64,000 bases of DNA, taken from positions 1-64,000 of the forward strand of contig CACWZZ010000003.1 in NCBI GenBank assembly GCA_902765485.1, given 5' to 3'. The notes under the pieces were generated by a model. It was not told where the DNA came from and made no database searches. It was given only the letters and a program-made list of their open reading frames with translations. Below, piece after piece: positions 7,841 to 16,414 of the stretch (positions are counted from its first letter, which is position 1; the number at the start of each line of letters is the position of its first letter). Made by a program: the position numbers and the translations under genes. The DNA comes from an uncultured Bacteroidales bacterium (lineage in GTDB: Bacteria; Bacteroidota; Bacteroidia; Bacteroidales; Paludibacteraceae).

Positions 7841-10456
7841 TTATTTTCCTCCTACAAGACGTTTTATTTCCGATAATTTATTGAGCGCGTCAAGGGGCGT
7901 AAGACTATTGATATCCAGCGAAGTAACTTCATCTCGGATCTGCTCCAGTACTGGGTCGTCCAATTGGAAGAAGGATAGCTGCATTCCCTCGCGCGTCTCG
8001 CCTATATGTCCAATCGGTTTGGTTATATCGCCGTTTTTGGCAGTACGCTCCAAATCCGTCAGGATATGCGTCGCACGCTCTACGATCGAAGCCGGCATAC
8101 CCGCCAATTTGGCTACATGAATACCGAAACTATGTTCGCTCCCGCCGCGGACGAGTTTGCGCAGGAAAATCACTTTACCGTTTGCCTCACGCACGGAGAC
8201 ATTATAATTGCGAATCCGGTCGAAGGTCTTCTCCATCTCGTTCAGCTCGTGGTAATGGGTAGCAAAGAGCGTCTTGGCATGACCTTTGTTCTCATGGATA
8301 TATTCCACGATCGCCCACGCGATGGAGATGCCGTCGTACGTGCTCGTACCGCGTCCCAACTCGTCGAAGAGGACCAGCGAGCGCTCGGAGAGGTTATTGA
8401 GGATCGAAGCTGCTTCGTTCATCTCCACCATGAAAGTCGATTCGCCGAGAGAGATATTATCGCTTGCACCGACGCGGGTGAAGATCTTGTCCACCACGCC
8501 GATTGAAGCGCTCTCTGCGGGCACGAACGAACCCATCTGCGCCATGAGCACAATGAGTGCTGTCTGGCGGAGCAGGGCGGATTTACCCGCCATGTTCGGT
8601 CCGGTGATGATGATGATCTGCTGACTGTTATTATCCAGCAGCACATCGTTGGCGATATATTGCTCTCCCGGCGGCAGCTGTTGCTCGATGACAGGATGGC
8701 GACCTTGACGAATATCAATGACGAGCGAGTCGTTCACGTCCGGGCAGACATACCGGTTCTCGGTAGCTGTAGTTGCGAAGGAGAGCAGGCAGTCGATCTG
8801 CGCAAGGACATTGGCGTCCACTTGCATCTGCGGCACCCATTCCGAGAGCGCGAGCATCAGTTCCTGATACAGGCGGTTCTCGATGATCTGGATCTTCTCT
8901 TCCGCCGTCGTGATTTTTTCCTCATACGCCTTCAACTCGTCGGTGATATAGCGTTCCGCCGAAACGAGCGTCTGTTTGCGAATCCACTCCGGCGGCACTT
9001 GGTCTTTGAACGTATTGCGAACCTCCAGATAGTAACCGAAGACATTGTTATACCCGATTTTAAGGCTGGTGATGCCTGTGCGTTCGATCTCGCGTTGCTG
9101 GATCTGGAGCAGGTAGTCTTTTCCGTCCGACTGGATGGCACGCAGTTCGTCCAGCTCTGTATCCACGCCGCGCGCAATAATATTCGGTCGTCCTTGCGCC
9201 AAGGGAGGATCGGGTACGATCTCGCGCTCAATACGTGTCCGCATCTCGGTGCAGGGATCCAGTTGTTCGCCCATCAGACTCAAGTACGCATTTTCTTTCG
9301 CCTCGTCGCACACATCCTTAATCGGTTTGATCGCTCGCAGAGCACGCCCTAATTGTACCATCTCCCGCGGACCGATACGTCCCGTGGAAATCTTGCTGAC
9401 TATACGCTCTAAATCGCCCATCTGTGAGAGTGCTTCGCGGATCGTCTCACGCGCTTCGGGGTGCTTGAACAGATATTCCACAACGGTCTGCCGGTTGCGA
9501 ATCGGACGAACATCTTTCAGCGGAAAAGCCATCCATCGATGCAGCATTCGTCCGCCCATCGGCGTGATCGTGCGGTCGATAATATCGAATAGCGTGCGGC
9601 TCTCCTCCGTCTGACCTCCGATGAGTTCCAGATTGCGGATCGTGAATTTATCCAGCCAGACGTATTTGTCTTCTTCGATGCGACTCAAGTGCTGGATATG
9701 TCCCGTTTGCAGGTGTTGGGTCATGTCGAGGTACATCAAAATTCCTCCGGCTGCAGTCACGCCTGCCGGCATTTTCTCCAAACCGAATCCTTTGAGCGAA
9801 GACACGCCCCATAGTTTCTGCAGCCGCTCTTTGGCGGTGGACTCAACCAGCATCCAGTCCTCCAGCTCGAAAGTAAAGAAGCGCGATCCGAAAAGGTTCT
9901 CCAGTTCCGCCTTGCGTCCGCGCAAATGCAGCACTTCCTTGGGCGCAAAATTAGTCAGCAGTTTGTCGATATAAGCGCTGTCTCCTTGTCCGGCGAGAAA
10001 CTCGCCCGTAGAAATATCGAGGAAAGCGACGCCGATCTGGTGTTTGTCGAAATGGAGACACGCCACCCAGTTGTTCTCCTTCTGGGTGAGGGTAGTATCG
10101 GAATAACTCACACCCGGAGTGACCAATTCCGTCACACCGCGTTTCACCAGCTTCTTTGCCAGTTTGGGGTCTTCCAACTGGTCACATATTGCTACGCGCA
10201 GTCCGGCACGAACCAGTTTCGGCAAGTATGTATCCAAAGCGTGAAATGGAAATCCTGCCATTTCCAGAGCTTGCGCAGCTGAGCTGCCACCGTTGGAGCG
10301 GTGGGTGAGTGTGATATTCAGAATCTTGCTCGCCTTAACGGCATCCTCTGCGTATGTCTCATAGAAGTCGCCGCAACGGAACAGCAACATCGCGTCCGGA
10401 TATTGCGTTTTGATATCCCGGAACTGCTTCATCATCGGAGTTAACTCTTCTGCCAT
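7841..10456 (-). CDS. mutS: DNA mismatch repair protein MutS
   Basis: 871 aa, the normal length of bacterial MutS1. The mismatch-reading motif is [14 protein letters not shown] with Phe31-Tyr-Glu33. Connector, lever and clamp domains follow, then the ABC-type ATPase: Walker [15 protein letters not shown] (about 620), [16 protein letters not shown] signature region, Walker [14 protein letters not shown] and ATHYHEL. All key residues are present, so it should be active. The TonB receptor gene ends 1 bp upstream and mltG starts 1 bp downstream, so it is in the middle of a tight operon. A working MutS matters for how the many short tandem arrays in this window behave. Confidence 0.98.
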   Translation of the reverse strand: MAEELTPMMKQFRDIKTQYPDAMLLFRCGDFYETYAEDAVKASKILNITLTHRSNGGSSAAQALEMAGFPFHALDTYLPKLVRAGLRVAICDQLEDPKLAKKLVKRGVTELVTPGVSYSDTTLTQKENNWVACLHFDKHQIGVAFLDISTGEFLAGQGDSAYIDKLLTNFAPKEVLHLRGRKAELENLFGSRFFTFELEDWMLVESTAKERLQKLWGVSSLKGFGLEKMPAGVTAAGGILMYLDMTQHLQTGHIQHLSRIEEDKYVWLDKFTIRNLELIGGQTEESRTLFDIIDRTITPMGGRMLHRWMAFPLKDVRPIRNRQTVVEYLFKHPEARETIREALSQMGDLERIVSKISTGRIGPREMVQLGRALRAIKPIKDVCDEAKENAYLSLMGEQLDPCTEMRTRIEREIVPDPPLAQGRPNIIARGVDTELDELRAIQSDGKDYLLQIQQREIERTGITSLKIGYNNVFGYYLEVRNTFKDQVPPEWIRKQTLVSAERYITDELKAYEEKITTAEEKIQIIENRLYQELMLALSEWVPQMQVDANVLAQIDCLLSFATTATENRYVCPDVNDSLVIDIRQGRHPVIEQQLPPGEQYIANDVLLDNNSQQIIIITGPNMAGKSALLRQTALIVLMAQMGSFVPAESASIGVVDKIFTRVGASDNISLGESTFMVEMNEAASILNNLSERSLVLFDELGRGTSTYDGISIAWAIVEYIHENKGHAKTLFATHYHELNEMEKTFDRIRNYNVSVREANGKVIFLRKLVRGGSEHSFGIHVAKLAGMPASIVERATHILTDLERTAKNGDITKPIGHIGETREGMQLSFFQLDDPVLEQIRDEVTSLDINSLTPLDALNKLSEIKRLVGGK

Positions 10457-10457
10457 A

Positions 10458-12947
10458 TTATCTCAAATCTACTGTTATTTTCAAATTATACCGTCTTCCT
10501 GTCAGGTAATTCGGACTGAGCCAGGGCTTGGACTCGGCGTCGTAAAGCACGAAATACGAGTTCACATTTCGCCAGCCGACGATATTAAATACCTCAAATT
10601 GGATCGCCCATTGTTTGACATGTTTGGCGGACGGAGCGCGCATGAATTTGGCGGTCTTCTCGTTGAAAACATACGTGGCACCAAGGTCGATGCGTTTGTA
10701 TGCCGGCATGTGGCGACCCGAAGCAGCCGTGCGAACCACATTCGGCAGATAGTACATCTGTCCGTCCGCAAACTGCATCTTGATATGGAATTTCAGCTGC
10801 GGCAGGCGGGGAATGTAGTCCTGAAACAGCATCGAGAAATTCCATCGCTGCTCATTCGGACTTGGCATCCAGTCTGAGGGCTGACTGCTGATACCTGACG
10901 GCTTGACAAACCGCTGCCTTGCCGCCATCGTGGAGAACGAAATCCAACTGTCCGCTCCCGGAACCAGTTCGCCGTACAACTTCAGATCCAAACCTGCCGC
11001 AAAACCCTCGGAGTCATTCTTTCCTGAATAGCGAATCCGCACATTATCAACGGTATAGCTCTCCATTCGGTCGATATATTTGTAGTACGCTTCGGCGGTC
11101 AGTTTGAACGGTCTTCCCCACGCACGGAAATAATAATCCGAACCCAGTACCACATGCACGGACCGTTGCGCTTTGAGGTCTCTGTTCAAGCGGATTCGCG
11201 TGATTCCCAACTCGTCCGTGAGGGTGTCGCGCAGCTCTTTGTAGAAAGGCGCTTGGTAATAGAGACCCGTTGCCAGACGGAAGCACACATCTCTCTTCCA
11301 ACCCGGAATCCATTCGACGGAAGCGCGAGGGGAGGGCAGCACTTCGTTATTCCAGCTCCACCATTGCAACCGTCCGCCCACATTCAGAATCCATTGACCG
11401 GAAGAAGTGTTCCATTTATGTTCGTTTTGGATGTAGCCCTGAACGCGTCCGGAGCGCATAGCGCTGTCGCCTCGCATGGCGTAGAAAAGTTCCATATCCT
11501 GTCCGTTATTCGGCATCGAATAGCCCGCAGAGTCGCGCCATTCCCATTCGCTGATATGGTCGGAGATCAGTTCCGCTTGTCCGCTCACGCCCCATCGGAG
11601 CGTGTTGCCACCGGTTTTCCATTCCCCCTTGTGCGCTAAGGTAATCACACCTGCCTCCAGACTATTGCGCGCGTGCTGGTGAAAAACACCTGTTCCCAAA
11701 GCGTCTGTTATCTCGCCTCCCGGCGCATTGGAAAGCACGTACTCACCCGTAATATCGAAATTCTCACGCTCGTTGGTATAGAATCCGCTGGCGTCAAAGC
11801 CGATCTCCACTTCTGACGGCTGACCGCTGATAGCTGATAGCTTATACCTCCCTTTCGCGCTGAGCGCCGCAAAAGTGGTCAGGAATCGGTCTTTCTCTTG
11901 ACCCTCGTAATAAATGCTGGTATGCCGCGCGTCCTGACCTCCAAACGATTCGGACAGACTGTCCGGCGAGAAAAGATAATCGTTCTGGCTCACGTTGCCC
12001 AGAAAAGACATCGTCCACCGCCGACCCGCTTTCCATGTAATGTAAGTCTGGTAATCAATATAAGTCGGCTGGTAATTGCCGGAAGTGGCAAGTCCGCCCA
12101 ACATATATTTGCTCGTTTTGTACCGCAGTCCGTGCATCTGGCTGTATGTGCTGTCGCCATGACCCACATAGAGTTGCGCGCCCAGCAAACTACCACTTAT
12201 ACTCGCCTCAAAAGCCTGCGGTCTTTTGTAAGTAATATCCAAAACGGACGACATCTTATCGCCGTATTGCGCGCCGTAACCGCCCGCGGAGAAACCCACG
12301 TTCTCCACCATTTCGGGGTTCACAAAACTCAAACCCTCCTGCTGACCGCTGCGAATAAGGAGCGGACGGTGTACTTCGATACCATTCACATACACCGAGT
12401 TCTCATCGAACGAACCGCCGCGGACATTGTATTGGCTGCTCAACTCGTTGCTCTGACTCACGCCGGCAAAAGTGATCAGCAGGCTCTCTATCGATCCGCC
12501 GGTTGCGTCCGGCATCACACGAGTCGTCGAAGCGTCAATATGATCCATCGTACCCTGCGTGTGTTTGATTCCGCGCACCTCGATCTCTGTCAATACTTGC
12601 TCGTCTGTCAGCAACTGCACATTGATATTCAGCACGTCTTTGAAATCGATAATTCGTTGCTGCACAGTGGTATAGCCGATCATCGAAAAGGATAGAACAA
12701 CCGTGTCCGCTTCCTCCAGCAAAAGCTCATAATAGCCGTTTTTGTTAGTCGCCGTTCCACCCAACAATACCCGTTCTTCTCCCTCCCTTGGGGTGGGGTT
12801 TCCCCAAGCAGCTACATTCGCCAGCTCAATTCCCACATTGTCCTGATCCACGACATAACCATATACACGTGCGTTGCGCGCGTATAAAGAAACCGTGCTC
12901 AGAATAAGCAACAGCCAAAAGTTTACTATTTTTAAGAATCTACTCAC
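10458..12947 (-). CDS. TonB-dependent outer-membrane receptor with carboxypeptidase-regulatory-like domain
   Basis: 829 aa from a GTG start (the ATG a few bases upstream is out of frame). Signal peptide 1-23; a CarboxypepD_reg-like domain at about 27-115 ([32 protein letters not shown]); a plug domain at about 125-240 containing [19 protein letters not shown] and [20 protein letters not shown]; then a 22-strand-type barrel to the C-terminus, ending [12 protein letters not shown]. No SusD partner lies next to it, so it is not a classic Sus locus; the ligand is unknown. Two stretches (minus strand, 10870-10903 and 11812-11842) are built from 7-bp CTGACGG-type repeats and add [12 protein letters not shown] and [12 protein letters not shown] to barrel loops, presumably exposed ones. 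Confidence 0.9.
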   Translation of the reverse strand: MSRFLKIVNFWLLLILSTVSLYARNARVYGYVVDQDNVGIELANVAAWGNPTPREGEERVLLGGTATNKNGYYELLLEEADTVVLSFSMIGYTTVQQRIIDFKDVLNINVQLLTDEQVLTEIEVRGIKHTQGTMDHIDASTTRVMPDATGGSIESLLITFAGVSQSNELSSQYNVRGGSFDENSVYVNGIEVHRPLLIRSGQQEGLSFVNPEMVENVGFSAGGYGAQYGDKMSSVLDITYKRPQAFEASISGSLLGAQLYVGHGDSTYSQMHGLRYKTSKYMLGGLATSGNYQPTYIDYQTYITWKAGRRWTMSFLGNVSQNDYLFSPDSLSESFGGQDARHTSIYYEGQEKDRFLTTFAALSAKGRYKLSAISGQPSEVEIGFDASGFYTNERENFDITGEYVLSNAPGGEITDALGTGVFHQHARNSLEAGVITLAHKGEWKTGGNTLRWGVSGQAELISDHISEWEWRDSAGYSMPNNGQDMELFYAMRGDSAMRSGRVQGYIQNEHKWNTSSGQWILNVGGRLQWWSWNNEVLPSPRASVEWIPGWKRDVCFRLATGLYYQAPFYKELRDTLTDELGITRIRLNRDLKAQRSVHVVLGSDYYFRAWGRPFKLTAEAYYKYIDRMESYTVDNVRIRYSGKNDSEGFAAGLDLKLYGELVPGADSWISFSTMAARQRFVKPSGISSQPSDWMPSPNEQRWNFSMLFQDYIPRLPQLKFHIKMQFADGQMYYLPNVVRTAASGRHMPAYKRIDLGATYVFNEKTAKFMRAPSAKHVKQWAIQFEVFNIVGWRNVNSYFVLYDAESKPWLSPNYLTGRRYNLKITVDLR
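10870..10903. repeat. 7-bp CTGANGG array inside the TonB receptor gene
   Basis: Degenerate units ctgaggg, ctgactg, ctgatac, ctgacgg. Read on the minus strand they encode [10 protein letters not shown] in frame. Confidence 0.7.
11812..11842. repeat. 7-bp CTGACGG array inside the TonB receptor gene
   Basis: Units ctgacgg, ctgaccg, ctgatag, ctgatag. In frame they encode [10 protein letters not shown] on the minus strand. Confidence 0.8.
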
Positions 12948-12985
12948 GTTTTAACTTCATTTCAAAATCGTTTCAAGCGGCAGAT

Positions 12986-13018
12986 CTCGCGCCACTCTCG
13001 CGCCACTCTCGCGCCGAT
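12986..13018. repeat. 11-bp tandem array (CTCGCGCCACT)
   Basis: Two exact units and one partial (CTCGCGCCGAT) in the intergenic gap between engB and the TonB receptor gene. Confidence 0.85.
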
Positions 13019-13043
13019 TTTGGAAATGTACTATTTTTAAGAT

Positions 13044-13081
13044 TTCTCAATTCTCAATTCTCCATTCTCAATTCCCCATTC
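13044..13081. repeat. 7-bp TTCTCAA array at the 3' end of engB
   Basis: Units ttctcaa, ttctcaa, ttctcca, ttctcaa, ttcccca. The last residues of EngB (GELRMEN) and its TGA stop are encoded by this array. Confidence 0.85.
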
Positions 13082-13680
13082 AGTCCCTCAATGTATGCCG
13101 TCAGTTCCTCGCCACCCAATCCGGTCTCGGAAGAAGTAACGAATACAGGCGGTAACTCTTCCCATTCTTCCAGTAATCGTTCTTTGTACTTAGTCACTTT
13201 GTCACTTAGAGCCACGCGACCGAGTTTGTCACCTTTGGTGAAAACAATCGCGAAAGGCACACCGTTCTCGCCCAACCAGTTAATGAAATCTATATCAATC
13301 TTTTGCGCTTCATGCCGGCAATCAACCAGCACAAAGAGACACACCAACTGCTCGCGCATAAGGCAATACCGCTCGATCATGCGCCGCAACGCCTCACGCT
13401 GTTTCTGACCCGCCTGCGCATACCCGTATCCCGGCAAATCCACCAAATGCCATTCCTTTGTACCTTGTACTTGGTCACTTAGTACCTTAAAATGGTTGAT
13501 CAGCAGCGTCTTTCCCGGTTTCTGGCTTGTCTTCGCCAACTTCGGATTATGGCACAACATATTGATCAGGCTTGATTTGCCCACATTGCTTCGCCCGATA
13601 AAAGCATACTCCGGCAACCCGCTCTGTGGACAATCCTTCACATCCGGAGAGGAAATAATATATTTGGCATCCTTAATCAC
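13054..13680 (-). CDS. engB: Ribosome biogenesis GTPase EngB (YsxC/YihA)
   Basis: 208 aa, normal for EngB. G1 [10 protein letters not shown]3 DLPGYGYA, G4 TKGD are all present, with a TSSETG-like G5. The protein helps assemble the large ribosomal subunit and is usually essential. Two parts of the gene are made of 8-bp CTTNGTCA-type repeats: [12 protein letters not shown] in the switch region before G3 and [11 protein letters not shown] after G4. The C-terminal residues GELRMEN and the stop codon come from a 7-bp TTCTCAA array. The start is immediately next to a third array (13681-13750). The core motifs are undamaged, so I expect function. Confidence 0.95.
   Translation of the reverse strand: MIKDAKYIISSPDVKDCPQSGLPEYAFIGRSNVGKSSLINMLCHNPKLAKTSQKPGKTLLINHFKVLSDQVQGTKEWHLVDLPGYGYAQAGQKQREALRRMIERYCLMREQLVCLFVLVDCRHEAQKIDIDFINWLGENGVPFAIVFTKGDKLGRVALSDKVTKYKERLLEEWEELPPVFVTSSETGLGGEELTAYIEGLNGELRMEN
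13178..13212. repeat. 8-bp CTTNGTCA array inside engB
   Basis: Units ctttgta, cttagtca, ctttgtca, cttagagc. In frame it encodes SDKVTKYKE on the minus strand. Confidence 0.7.
13459..13491. repeat. 8-bp CTTNGTCA array inside engB
   Basis: Units ctttgtac, cttgta, cttggtca, cttagtac. It encodes [10 protein letters not shown] just before the DLPGYG motif. Confidence 0.7.
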
Positions 13681-13750
13681 TTTTCACCTTTCACCTTTCA
13701 CTTTTCACTTTTCACCTTTCACTTTTCACTTTTCACTTTTCACCTTTCAC
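13681..13750. repeat. Ten-unit 7-bp array (YTTTCAC) between engB and cstA
   Basis: Ten perfect heptamers, either TTTTCAC or CTTTCAC, with no interruption. The array supplies the last residues (VKGEK) and the TGA stop of CstA at its right end and abuts the engB start codon at its left end. Ten units of 7 bp make it the most regular array in the window and a good candidate for slippage. Confidence 0.9.
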
Positions 13751-15247
13751 TCTCTTTGCCCCAAGCATAAACCCTACCAAACAACCGATGGTCACTAATC
13801 CGGCGCACAGGTATCCGATCCAACGCCATTCAACAGGCAGATGCAGACCTTCCGGCGCAATCAGAATATAACTGCTGCAAACCATCGTCATAAACAACGC
13901 CGGAATCATAGACACCAGATAGCCGTATCGGTATTTGGTACTTGGTACTTGGTCGCTTTGTCCCTTCTTGAAGAGCCAAACCGTTCCCGCCCAAAGCGTG
14001 AAGACCGCCAGCGTCTGGTTCGTCCATGCGAAATAACGCCATACGACATTGAAATCCACAAACACCATGCCGAACACACACAGGAAGAGCGGCACAGCAA
14101 TAATCAGGCGCTTCGGAATAGGACGCTGATCCCATTTCAAGAAGTCCGCTACTATCAGTCGTGCGCTACGCAAAGCCGTGTCGCCGCTCGTAATAGGAGC
14201 TGCAATCACGCCGATAATTGCTAAAATACCTCCCCCCGTTCCAAGCCAGCTGCGGCTCACTTTGTCAATCACCAGAGCGGCTATATTCTCACCCGGATGG
14301 GCGGCAGCGAATGCCTGCAGACCGTCAATGCCGTATAATCCTTTCTCCGGATCAGCAAAGAAAGTACCCGCTGCGGCTGCCCAGATCAACGCCAAAATAC
14401 CTTCCGCTACCATCGCGCCGTAGAAGATCCAACGCCCCTGACGCTCGTTCGTCACGCACCGAGCCATGATAGGACTCTGCGTACCATGGAAACCCGAAAT
14501 AGCACCACAAGCAATACTAACGAACATCATCGGAAAGAGCGGCAGACCGTTGGTTTGTCTGTTCTGCAGACCGTCAAACACCTCCGGCATTTCCGCACTA
14601 TGCCAGCCTAACATCACTACCATGATTCCTATTCCCATAAATAGCAGTATACCGCCGAAAATAGGGTAGAAACGACCGATTAACTTATCCACAGGAAGCA
14701 CCGTTGCCAGCGCATAGTAGCCAAAGATGATCAACACCCATATAATAGGAATCATGCGACCATGGAAATCCATCGTCCCGAGTCCCGCCAAACCTTGCAA
14801 CAGAGTTGCAGGACCGCTCAAAAAGGTCGTCGTCAGCAGGATTAGCAAAACGAGAGACAGCACACGCATGAACAATTTCGTGCCTTGTCCCAACTCGTCG
14901 CCAATAATATCCGGCAGCGAAGCACCGCCTTTGCGGATAGAAAGCATTCCGCTCAAATAATCATGTACGCCTCCGGCGAAAATAGTACCGAATACGATCC
15001 ACAGGAATGCCGCCGGACCATAGAAAATACCCATAATAGCACCGAAGATCGGACCCAGTCCCGCAATGTTCAGAAACTGAACCAGAAAGATACGCCATGG
15101 AGCCATCGGTACAAAGTCCACACCATCCGTTTTGGTCAATGCCGGCGTCTTACGCTCCGGCTCTACACCGAAGATTTTCTCCACCAGCGTTCCGTACGTA
15201 GAGAATCCCACCACCAGCAGGATTAAAGCAATGATAAATGTAATCAT
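13733..15247 (-). CDS. cstA: Carbon starvation protein CstA family transporter
   Basis: 504 aa, about 13-14 membrane helices. Family blocks: DFVPMAPWRIFLVQFLNIAG (about 45-64), GPIFGAIMGIFYGP, FGTIFAGGVHDYLSGMLSIR (about 87-106), ISGFHGTQSPIMARCVTNE, and GVIAAPITSGDTALRSARL. CstA-type carriers import peptides or pyruvate; Bacteroidales commonly have one short member. The stretch GQSDQVPSTKYRYG (13931-13965) is made of 8-bp repeats and sits in a cytoplasmic or periplasmic loop; the last five residues come from the 7-bp array. A consensus promoter (15274-15304) with a palindrome over the start point precedes it, and the leader is only about 20 bases. Confidence 0.9.
   Translation of the reverse strand: MITFIIALILLVVGFSTYGTLVEKIFGVEPERKTPALTKTDGVDFVPMAPWRIFLVQFLNIAGLGPIFGAIMGIFYGPAAFLWIVFGTIFAGGVHDYLSGMLSIRKGGASLPDIIGDELGQGTKLFMRVLSLVLLILLTTTFLSGPATLLQGLAGLGTMDFHGRMIPIIWVLIIFGYYALATVLPVDKLIGRFYPIFGGILLFMGIGIMVVMLGWHSAEMPEVFDGLQNRQTNGLPLFPMMFVSIACGAISGFHGTQSPIMARCVTNERQGRWIFYGAMVAEGILALIWAAAAGTFFADPEKGLYGIDGLQAFAAAHPGENIAALVIDKVSRSWLGTGGGILAIIGVIAAPITSGDTALRSARLIVADFLKWDQRPIPKRLIIAVPLFLCVFGMVFVDFNVVWRYFAWTNQTLAVFTLWAGTVWLFKKGQSDQVPSTKYRYGYLVSMIPALFMTMVCSSYILIAPEGLHLPVEWRWIGYLCAGLVTIGCLVGFMLGAKRVKGEK
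13931..13965. repeat. 8-bp CTTGGTNN array inside cstA
   Basis: Units tttggta, cttggta, cttggtcg, ctttgtcc, ctt. It encodes GQSDQVPSTKYR in frame. Confidence 0.7.
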
Positions 15248-15251
15248 ACCA

Positions 15252-15272
15252 AGCCTAATTTACAATTAGGCT
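15252..15272. promoter_or_regulatory. Palindrome over the cstA start point
   Basis: AGCCTAATT, 3-base spacer TAC, AATTAGGCT: a perfect 9-bp inverted repeat lying between the -7 element and the start codon, covering the expected transcription start (about 15267). It may be an operator for a dimeric regulator, or a 5'-end mRNA hairpin. Confidence 0.6.
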
Positions 15273-15273
15273 G

Positions 15274-15304
15274 CAAAGGTACAACTTTTTTTTGACATAT
15301 ACAA
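15274..15304 (-). promoter_or_regulatory. Promoter of cstA
   Basis: Minus strand TTG (15302-15304), 20 bp, TACCTTTG (15274-15281), a full consensus match. Confidence 0.8.
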
Positions 15305-15375
15305 GAAAAAGATGATAAATCATCAAAAACTTTCTAAATACCTTTACCAAGTACTTTTACTAAATTACCTTTCAC

Positions 15376-15408
15376 CCCCGTGACCACCCCGTGACCACTC
15401 CATGACCA
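15376..15408. repeat. 11-bp tandem array (CCCCGTGACCA)
   Basis: Two exact units followed by CTCCATGACCA, in the gene-free stretch between cstA and tRNA-Val. Confidence 0.85.
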
Positions 15409-15465
15409 TTACGTACATGTAAGTACCCAGACCGGGCTGCGGGGAGAAGGCCGTAGTGCCTTCCA

Positions 15466-15499
15466 CACAAGAAAAGGACACCGTTTGGTGTCCTTCTTG
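15466..15499 (-). terminator. Hairpin behind tRNA-Val
   Basis: Nested stem: CACAAG outside and AAGGACACC/GGTGTCCTT inside with a 4-base loop. The T tract on the minus strand is short (CCTTTTCTT), so termination may be partial. Confidence 0.65.
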
Positions 15500-15574
15500 T
15501 GGGCGTTTACGGATTCGAACCGCAGACCCTCTGCTTGTAAGGCAGATGCTCTAAACCAGCTGAGCTAAACGCCC
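15500..15574 (-). tRNA. tRNA-Val(UAC)
   Basis: 75 nt; acceptor GGGCGTT pairs with AACGCCC, discriminator A, no encoded CCA. The anticodon loop CTTACAA gives TAC, which reads GUA and other valine codons. The T loop GGTTCGAATCC is intact. Confidence 0.95.
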
Positions 15575-15603
15575 TCATTTCTGCTCTTTTTCAAAAGCGA
15601 GTG

Positions 15604-15634
15604 CAAAGGTACTGCTTTTTTTTGATATGACCAA
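15604..15634 (-). promoter_or_regulatory. Promoter of tRNA-Val
   Basis: Minus strand TTG (15632-15634), 20 bp, TACCTTTG (15604-15611); the spacer holds AAAAAAAAGCAG as at tRNA-Ser. Confidence 0.8.
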
Positions 15635-15679
15635 ATTTTTTTGCAAAAAAATGCACTTTACCCCTCATTTTTTTGCTTT

Positions 15680-16414
15680 TTACTGCTTTTTACCTCCTAA
15701 AACACGGTAATTATACCATTTTTTGTCCTCATAGCGGCTCAATACTATATAACAAAGAAGTGTTATCCCTATACCGATAATTATTCCCCCGAATACATCT
15801 CTCGCGAAATGCTGGCTCAGGTAAATCCGGCTATAGCCACCCAGTGCCGCCAAAAAGAATAGCGACACTTGCCCAATAATACTCCAGATCCCAGAATACC
15901 TAGTTAAACTAGTTCTACTAGATATACTAGTTCTACTAGATCTACTAGTTCCACTAGTTTTACTAGTCAAAAGAATACACGCCACAAAAGCCAGCGCAAA
16001 AAAACTCGTAGTATGGCCGGAGGGGAAGGAAAGCCAATAATTCATCTTGACACCTTCTACCAGCGGCAGTTGCACTTCCGGCATAAACTGCTCAAACCAC
16101 GTCACCGGACGAAGGGCATTGAATATATGCTTGAGAACTTGCGTCGAGAGAGCCGAAAGAGCCATGGCTGACGTCGCAAACACACCGTCTCCGATGCGGC
16201 TGAATAGCAGCAATGCGACACACACTACATACGGAAACCATTCTGCCACATGCGTATAATACCTATAGAATATATCGCGCGCGGGCGTGTGACGGTCGCA
16301 TAGCAACAGGTGCAACTCGCCCTGCGGTATATATATAAGGGCTAAGCCCAATACTAATAGTAGTATCAGGCTTAGCGATATAAATACAGCGTTATTTCGA
16401 AAGAATGTTCTCAT
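15680..16414 (-). CDS. PAP2-family membrane phosphatase
   Basis: 244 aa with about five to six membrane helices. The three PAP2 catalytic blocks are present: KHIFNALRP (about 90-98), FPSGHTTSFF (about 130-139) and GYSRIYLSQHFARDVFGG (near 195-212). Such enzymes remove phosphate from lipid or undecaprenyl pyrophosphate. The ATG overlaps the stop of the 932-aa surface-protein gene (16411) by 4 bp. Between blocks 2 and 3 a 9-bp repeat array (15908-15968) adds a Ser/Arg/Thr stretch beginning TSGTSRSSRTS to a loop; the catalytic parts are intact. Confidence 0.9.
   Translation of the reverse strand: MRTFFRNNAVFISLSLILLLVLGLALIYIPQGELHLLLCDRHTPARDIFYRYYTHVAEWFPYVVCVALLLFSRIGDGVFATSAMALSALSTQVLKHIFNALRPVTWFEQFMPEVQLPLVEGVKMNYWLSFPSGHTTSFFALAFVACILLTSKTSGTSRSSRTSISSRTSLTRYSGIWSIIGQVSLFFLAALGGYSRIYLSQHFARDVFGGIIIGIGITLLCYIVLSRYEDKKWYNYRVLGGKKQ
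15908..15970. repeat. 9-bp array (ACTAGTTCT) inside the PAP2 gene
   Basis: Seven units starting ACTAG: ACTAGTTCT, ACTAGATAT, ACTAGTTCT, ACTAGATCT, ACTAGTTCC, ACTAGTTTT, ACTAGTCAA. A 9-bp unit keeps the frame whatever the copy number. Confidence 0.9.
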
